Shown here piece by piece: positions 58,123 through 64,000 of a DNA stretch of 64,000 bases. The position numbers and the translations under genes are program-made. Below the pieces are notes generated by a model. It made no database searches. It was not told the DNA's origin and was given only the letters and a program-made list of their open reading frames with translations. The stretch lies in assembly GCA_028753945.1 (NCBI GenBank), contig JAPNXP010000007.1, forward strand, positions 3,162,001 through 3,226,000. The letters run 5' to 3'. The stretch's first letter is position 1, and every line of letters starts with the position of its first letter. This DNA is from Hexactinellida sp. DTS-2022 (taxonomy: Eukaryota; Porifera; Hexactinellida).

Positions 58123-58277
58123 TTAACTTTGACGAGCTGTCATGGTCGATATAGACACTCTTTCAAATGCCTCAATATCCAAAAATGTTCGCACTACATC
58201 AAAGTACATGTGTAAAGATTTTGGTGCTTTTATCAAAAAAGAGAACAATCTTTTGAAATTTTATGTTTATGCCTCTG
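58123..58277 (+). mobile_element. Fold-back element fragment, CAGCGGCA family, copy 3
   Basis: One right arm only, from GTTAACTTTGACGAGCTG to GCCTCTG, with the same order as 19282-19440 and 52404-52559. Its left border coincides with the truncated end of MULE copy 2. Confidence 0.8.
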
Positions 58278-59639
58278 GACTATTATATTTCTTGAACAAA
58301 GCATAATTTTTCAAAAATCCTAATGTAGATTGTTCAAAGTTGTTAAGTGATCCACGTCGCGCCTTTTCGCGCATTTAGAAACTCTTTTATAATAATATTA
58401 CATCACCTAGATTTAGAGCTAGTACGTAGAACCCAGTTTTGACAATATTGTTGAGATCTCAGTATGTAAAAAGTATGTTTCCACTAATTTGCTGAAAGTT
58501 CAGCTCGCTGCTAAACATTTATACATCAAATTGACACCAAATTGTTTGATATTAGTCAGATTCTAATTCATTGTAATCCATAACTCACTAGATTCGAGTT
58601 AAGAAATTCAAAAGCTTCCTTGTTATGCATAATAAAATTTTTTATTGAAGGAGTATAATTTGTACTTGAATCACTTATCTTAATTAATTAATTAATATTA
58701 AAGAAAATATTTGTGTGCAAATTTTTGAGATCTGGAATTTGGTTTATATTGAAGTTAAATGTGTCTACTTTATATGAAAAACACTAAAAAAACCCCATGA
58801 GCCTGGACACGATATTTCCCATCAGCTTGAAGGAGGGGTACTAAGCAAGAATTTATTGTCCTTAATCGCATATCTTCCGTTAGCCACATTCCATAATAAA
58901 TTTATACTGAGATGTTATTATTACTGAGATGTTATAATGATATCTAATATATATAATTAAACCATGTATATCATAATATTCAAAAGAGAAGTCATTCTCA
59001 AGAACAGTGTTCTCAAAATCTGCAATGAAGAATTAGTAACTTTCTATAACCGGAAAATAGAAATTCCAATTGACAAAAATCAAATACTTAAATAGTCATA
59101 ACAACCAAAATATTTCTTAGATCAGGATGAAATTATGCGTTACTAGGTTATTTGATATTCTGAATTTAGTGGTAACCACGAATGCAAGTTTCAAGAGAAT
59201 TATAATTTTATCCTATTCCCCTTAAATTCCCACTGTGCACTTGGTCAAAGTGAAGTCACTGTATTGTCTAATAGGCTAAATATGCCAAACTTTGAACGCA
59301 TGTAAAATATTCAATTTCCGTTTTTAAAACAAATTGCTGTGACAAACCCATCTAGGAGTCATTTTACATAAAATATCTCAGAATCAAGTATGAAATGTTA
59401 CCACATTCCTCTGTTGCCTTGGAAACGTGATTTCAATGCTTGAAGTCATATCTCGAGAATTAATATAGTTACAGCTTAGTCAATGGATCCAATTGATAGC
59501 CCGTCCTCAACTTCCTATTCAATCATAACACATTTTGATGCTCTAACTCCAACAAATTTTCTGAGAATTGTGATTATTGTATTATACATTCAAACTGTTA
59601 TACAGGTGATAGGGTCGTAGATTTCAATAATACTTGCGC
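58278..59639. other. Unique AT-rich non-coding DNA
   Basis: No open frame, terminal repeat or array recognised; the longest stretch of the window without detectable transposon sequence. Confidence 0.45.
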
Positions 59640-60135
59640 GCTTCGCTTGCTAGGTCGCTTCGCGGAAGAACACAACCACACACCAACCGCTTCGCGGTTG
59701 ATGTGTGGTTTATCACCTCTAACATTGATTATAAAGCGTAAATAGGCCTAAATAGTCACATTTAACAATGTTAAATATTAATGATTACGTCATCATGCGT
59801 TAATGAGTTAGCATAGTGGCGATCTGGTGTGACTAACTTGTCCGCATCATTAATGTGCATGCTCTATTAAATTTTCAGATTTTTATCTCTTAAAGGGCGC
59901 GAATTATGTGCGATTAAGTGAATTTTCAGGGTTCTCGAAATGTGACAATGACTTCATAACTTGTCGAGGTGTGAGAAATTTTGAGTTGAAACCTCAACTT
60001 GTTGGCGAGTGCCAAAAGTAACCCCTATATGCCAAAAATCACATTTGGAAACCGTCCACTTTCTTCAAACAACTCGTAAGATACAAACAAATATATATAC
60101 ACACACCCACCCACCCAGGCTTGTGTTTTAATGGT
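59640..60135 (-). repeat. Hairpin-ended repeat R, copy 2 (HINE-like)
   Basis: Reverse-orientation copy of 38808-39270, with hairpin ACCACACACCAACCGCTT / GCGGTTGATGTGTGGT at 59674-59710 and a CTTGTGTTTTAATGG end next to a CACACACC run. Beyond the hairpin it keeps GCGAAGCG-like palindromes. Confidence 0.7.
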
Positions 60136-60387
60136 ATAGATTTCAGAAAATTGATATGTGTTTTTTTGAATTCCAAAATATCTAAACTGTACAGATATGA
60201 AGTAAAATTTGATTCCGATAATTTTTGGATGACGTAGGCCCTCTCAAACCCCAGCCACCCTGCCCATCTTTCTCAGAAAATCTTCATTAAAAAAATGGAA
60301 AAATTCACTGAATTTTATTAATTCTCCAATATTAGTATGGATATTAGTAAAACTACCAATAAGAGTTGGAAAACTGTTAGGTAGACC

Positions 60388-63131
60388 CAGTAGCGGATTA
60401 ACCATGGTGCCAAAGGAGCCTTGGCACCCAGCCTCGAATTTTAACCGCCCTCGCGGTGTTAGCATATATGGATGAAATTTCTTTGGTTTTTAGATTTCAG
60501 ATTTCAAGAGTTATATTCCGCACAGTACACACACACACTTTTTAGTGAACCTTATATTATAAATTTCTTAATTTATCTATGCCTAGTCACTATGATATAC
60601 ATATACGTATGTATACATAGTTAATTGTTATACAATTATCTTATTTTTCTCTCATATTCTAAGACATTTAGCATATAAATATCAATGCGAAAATTCAAGA
60701 GAGGTGCTGAAAAAGAAAGAGAGAAAAACAAGAAGAACTGCAGCTACATTAATTACTTCAGAAAACTCCGAAATTGGATTTCATCTCGGGACAGCAACAA
60801 GTAGAACTAATAGATTCTGCAAGTGAATTGCCTTTAACCTCTGATGCTGATCTTAGTGAAACATTTGCGCCTGAAATTGTATCTCAAAATGAAATTACCT
60901 CATCAGATTTTACGACTGCGTTGTCAAGTGATCAATATACTCCTTCAATGTTCCAAGATGATCTAGGATTATTGGATAATGTTACAGAAGAAGTGTAATT
61001 ATTTGATCGAACGCGGCAGTCGGTTATATGAACTTATATCAACATTCAAACTATCATTTGTCCGAGTCATGCACCACTGGTAGTTATCACAATCGTTATT
61101 GCAGCTTAAGTCTGTTTACTCGTGTACATCCACTGAATGGCGTGAAATCATGGCGAACTTGGCTATGTTATTCACCATCAAAACGTCGCCTTTACTGTTT
61201 GTCTTGCAAGCTTTTCAGAAAAGATGATCTACAAATTGTTAATGAAGGATTTTCAGATTGGAGTCACGGACAAAGGTCTATATCCCGACACGAGAAAGGT
61301 AACAGTCACCTATCTGCAATGTTCGCATTAAATTCACGCAGCATTTCTTTGAGTCGCATTGATATTGATTTGGCCAAACAATTGAAAACAGATTGTAATT
61401 ACTGGAAGAACGTGCTGCAACGTATAGTAGCTGTTGTCAAGTTCCTAGCGGCGCGGTTTGCCTTTCCGTGGTCACGATGAGATCATAGGATCTCAGGCTA
61501 ACAGTAACTACTTAGGTATTCTTGAACTCATTAGTCAATTTGACCCATTCCTTGTTGCCCACATCGATAAGTATGGTAATCGAGGAAGAGGACATGTATC
61601 ATATTTATCATCAACTGTGTGCGACGAATTTATCCAGATCATGGGTCAGAAATTGTTCCAATCGATCATTCATGAATTGAAGTGTGCAAAATATTTTTCA
61701 GTATCCGATTCTACACCAGATATTCTCGTATTGATCAGCTTACATGCGTATTACGCTATGTCTTGGATGATGGACCAGTTGAACGTTTTGTGAAATTTAT
61801 TGAAATTGGTGGACATACTGGTGAAGAGTTGGCCAACAGTTTACTCATGTTTTTGGAACAAGCTGGCATAAACATTAATGATTGTCGTCGTCAATCATAC
61901 GATAACGCTACTAACATGAGTGGAAAATACATTGGTATACAAGCTCGCGTGCGCGAAAAGAAACCGAAGGCAGATATTATTCCATGTTTTGCCCACTCAT
62001 TAAATTTGGTTGGAAAATGTGCAGCTGACACTTGTACTGCTACTGTTTCCTTCTTTGATTTCATTCAGGGGGTTTACTATTTTCTCTGTCGATCCACACA
62101 CCGCTGGGCTACCTTAGTCAAAGCATTGTAAGCAGTGAATGCACTGGTTGTAAAGAGATTAAGTGATACTCGTTGTTCCGCACGCGCGGATGCATGTGAT
62201 GCCTTACTAAGAGGATATACAAATATTCGCGGAGCTTTAGATTATCTTAGTGAGGTTGAGAACACAAAAATGGAAGCGCGTAAAGAAGCAGAAGGTCTAG
62301 CAGATAAAATGCGTACTCTGGAAATTGGGTTCATGGCTGAGTTCTGGGCTGTGTTAATGGAGAGGTTTAACAAGTCCAGTATAATACTTCAGAGCGAGAA
62401 GTTGGATCTGAACGCACTGTGAAGATATTATTATCATTGCGAGAGTATGTCGCTACTTTGCGTCCTAAATTTCATGAATTTGAAGAGCGAGGAAGATTGC
62501 GATCAGGAGTTAATGTGTACAAAGAAGAAAGGTGCAGAAAACGTAGAAGAAACCCAATTTACGATGACGGGATTGCTAAAGATGCAGTTTTGACGGCAAG
62601 TGATAGGTTCAAAATTTACCAATTCCTATGTATTATTGACAACATCGACACTGAGTTGAAAAAGCGAATGGAAGCATGCTACTAGGTTTGTGATAAGTTT
62701 GGATTTCTTTCCAACATAACAAAAATCAAACCAAATGAACTTTATGTGCACAGTCTCACAGACGAGCTGATCCAATTCAGTTCTTACCTAATGTCAGAAA
62801 TGGATAAAGCTATAATTCTTGAATGTAGTATAGAACTATTCATTTATCGAATGCTATCGCAGCATAATTATTGAACACGATTTACTCAGAAAAATTGCCT
62901 TCAGAGAAACTATTGAAGAGTTCAGAATCGTAAATCTCGTAAAGTAAAGGTTTAGTAGATTATGTTATTCATGTAGTCATTAAATTGTTTATGCTTACAT
63001 TGTTAGTGGTGATTTTTCTAAATTTTATCTAATAATGATGACTGTTTGTGCATGTCATGGATATAGGCTAAAAACAACAGCCTCACAATCCTACTGGGTG
63101 CCCGGCCTCACAATCCTCTAATCCGCCCCTG
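60388..63131 (+). mobile_element. hAT transposon (ZMYM-like) with short inverted ends
   Basis: Left end CAGTAGCGGATTAACCATGG, right end CTCTAATCCGCCCCTG; GTGCCAAAGGAGCC and GGTGCCCGG are subterminal. It encloses the transposase gene in plus orientation. The flanks do not show a clear 8-bp duplication. Confidence 0.75.
60684..62945 (+). pseudogene. hAT transposase of the ZMYM/TTF-finger type
   Basis: ATG at 60684 opens a basic segment, then an acidic region (60774-60996). A TTF-type zinc finger follows: VKSWRTWLCYSPSKRRLYC, LSCKLF and SRHEKGNSHLSAM (61141-61320). The catalytic part has LPFRGHDEIIGSQANSNYLG (61455-61513), FSVSDSTPD with the first acidic residue (61696), FVKFIEIGGHTGEEL, SYDNATNMSGKYIGIQAR with a further D (61897-61950), CFAHSLNLVGKCAAD (61984) and RLSDTRCSARADA with the conserved W replaced by C (62158). 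The C-terminal block is shortened: only EHDLLRKIAFRETIEEF (about 62870-62925) remains and the ERSFSKLK motif is missing. Roughly six frame breaks. Confidence 0.87.
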
Positions 63132-63219
63132 GGGCCCTTATCAAGCTATTCTATCTGTTTAAAAGCACAGAAAGTTCCCCGGTGGGCCCCCCTGGCCAGG
63201 ACGCCCATGCAAATACATA

Positions 63220-63460
63220 CCGCATTTCCCCGAATAAGCGCCCCGGAGCTTATTGTTTTCTTGGACCAAAATTATCCTGAAATTTTTGTGAAAAATCCAG
63301 AATATAACATTTAGGTCGGTTCTAATGGCTTCCACCAACCGTATACCTACCGAAATTGCCAAAATCAATGGAATTACATTATAGTGATCAACTAAAGTGT
63401 ATTAATTTTATCATACCAATGTCATTTTTATTTACCCGGCGCTTATTCGGGGAAATACGG
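63220..63460. mobile_element. TA-flanked MITE, CCGTATTTCCCCGAATAAGCG family, copy 2
   Basis: Ends CCGCATTTCCCCGAATAAGC and GCTTATTCGGGGAAATACGG with TA on both sides. It aligns end to end, in reverse, with 34243-34501. Confidence 0.9.
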
Positions 63461-64000
63461 TACTTAGTGTTTAGGGACTTGCATACGTTTTAATGATTAC
63501 TCTCATTGTTAAATGCACATTGTATCATGCCCTCCTTCCTGAGTGCGACACTTAGTTACTATCACTTGCTCCAATAATAATATAATATTTTTAAAGGGTC
63601 TCTGGGCGGGTCGTATTCGGGTGCCGCCCCCGCCCCCGCCCCGCCCATAAAATATTTAGATCCTTTGAGCCGCAACCCGAATCTATTAACCCGCCCTGCG
63701 GAGAGGTCTAGTCCATATTACTGGATTGATCCCTACATTTAGCGATGTCCTGAAACGCTAGTGATTTAGGGCCGGGGGTAAAGAAATAAAATAGGAATTT
63801 TAGACAGGAAAGGAAGGTTGGAAATTGGAATCACTATTTTGGTTTGCTGGGGGTCTCGGTAGGGTATCCATGGGATTGCACATATCTTTCGATCGCGGTT
63901 TAACTGAAAGGAGGTATCTTTGTTCTAGAAATTTGGGATCGAAATTTAACCGAGTCGAAATTCGCGGAAATAGGCATTTAAATTTCCGGAATAATTCTGT
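63461..64000. other. Non-coding end of the window
   Basis: Contains a GC-rich patch at 63603-63710 (GGTGCCGCCCCCGCC, then TTAACCCGCCCTGCGG) that looks like a small repeat, and otherwise unique sequence without coding signal. Confidence 0.4.

Noticed and set aside
60684-62945. Host ZMYM-type zinc finger gene
   Set aside because: Domain order fits domesticated ZMYM proteins, but there are several frame breaks and the gene lies between CAGTAGCGGATTA and TAATCCGCCCCTG ends.

Overview
The window is AT-rich eukaryotic DNA, almost certainly from an invertebrate animal. I find no convincing host gene, tRNA, rRNA, CRISPR array or operon. Nearly every recognisable coding stretch belongs to a transposable element, and most carry frameshifts or stops. 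The mix is animal-like: hAT, P element with THAP domain, FLYWCH-type MULE, Helentron (Rep-helicase fused to an endonuclease), PIF/Harbinger, Ginger-type integrase elements, and many short non-autonomous elements of hAT, mariner and pogo type. The species cannot be named from the sequence.

Layout. 61-869: decayed hAT transposase, followed by a hAT MITE. 1720-5533: P-like element A (minus). 5580-17584: remains of one Helentron, broken by a MULE (6111-8806), pogo-type MITEs, a hAT MITE (11023-11339) and P-like element B (12430-16067); P element B sits inside the helicase gene with a clean 7-bp target duplication. 17.6-28.1 kb: non-coding repeats, a fold-back element (18821-19440), several hAT and pogo MITEs, a P-like transposase tail (23796-25030) and an ATCGAT-rich array. 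28.2-32.6 kb and 38.2-42.3 kb: two copies of an intron-containing element with a Gypsy-like integrase and an OTU cysteine protease. 32.6-38.0 kb: unique AT-rich DNA, a GC-rich SINE-like block, MITEs, and a three-deep nest at 36.8-38.0 kb. 42509-50624: a Ginger1-like integrase gene between inverted arms of about 500 bp that start TGTTG and end CAACA; the arms are themselves hit by a hAT MITE and by P-like element C. 50.6-52.9 kb: MITEs and a second fold-back. 52920-58122: a second MULE (minus), split by a nearly intact Harbinger (54087-57720, CTG duplication). 58.3-60.1 kb: unique DNA and a hairpin-bearing repeat. 60388-63131: a fairly young hAT element with a ZMYM-like transposase. 63.2-64.0 kb: a MITE and GC-rich debris.

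How it fits together. The genes do not form a pathway; they record successive transposition. Nesting gives the order: Helentron before P element B; MULE before Harbinger; Ginger before P element C before a pogo MITE before a palindromic element. Paired copies (integrase-OTU, P-like, MULE) serve as empty-site controls for one another. Boundaries were placed by eye from terminal repeats and target duplications, so they can be off by a few bases.
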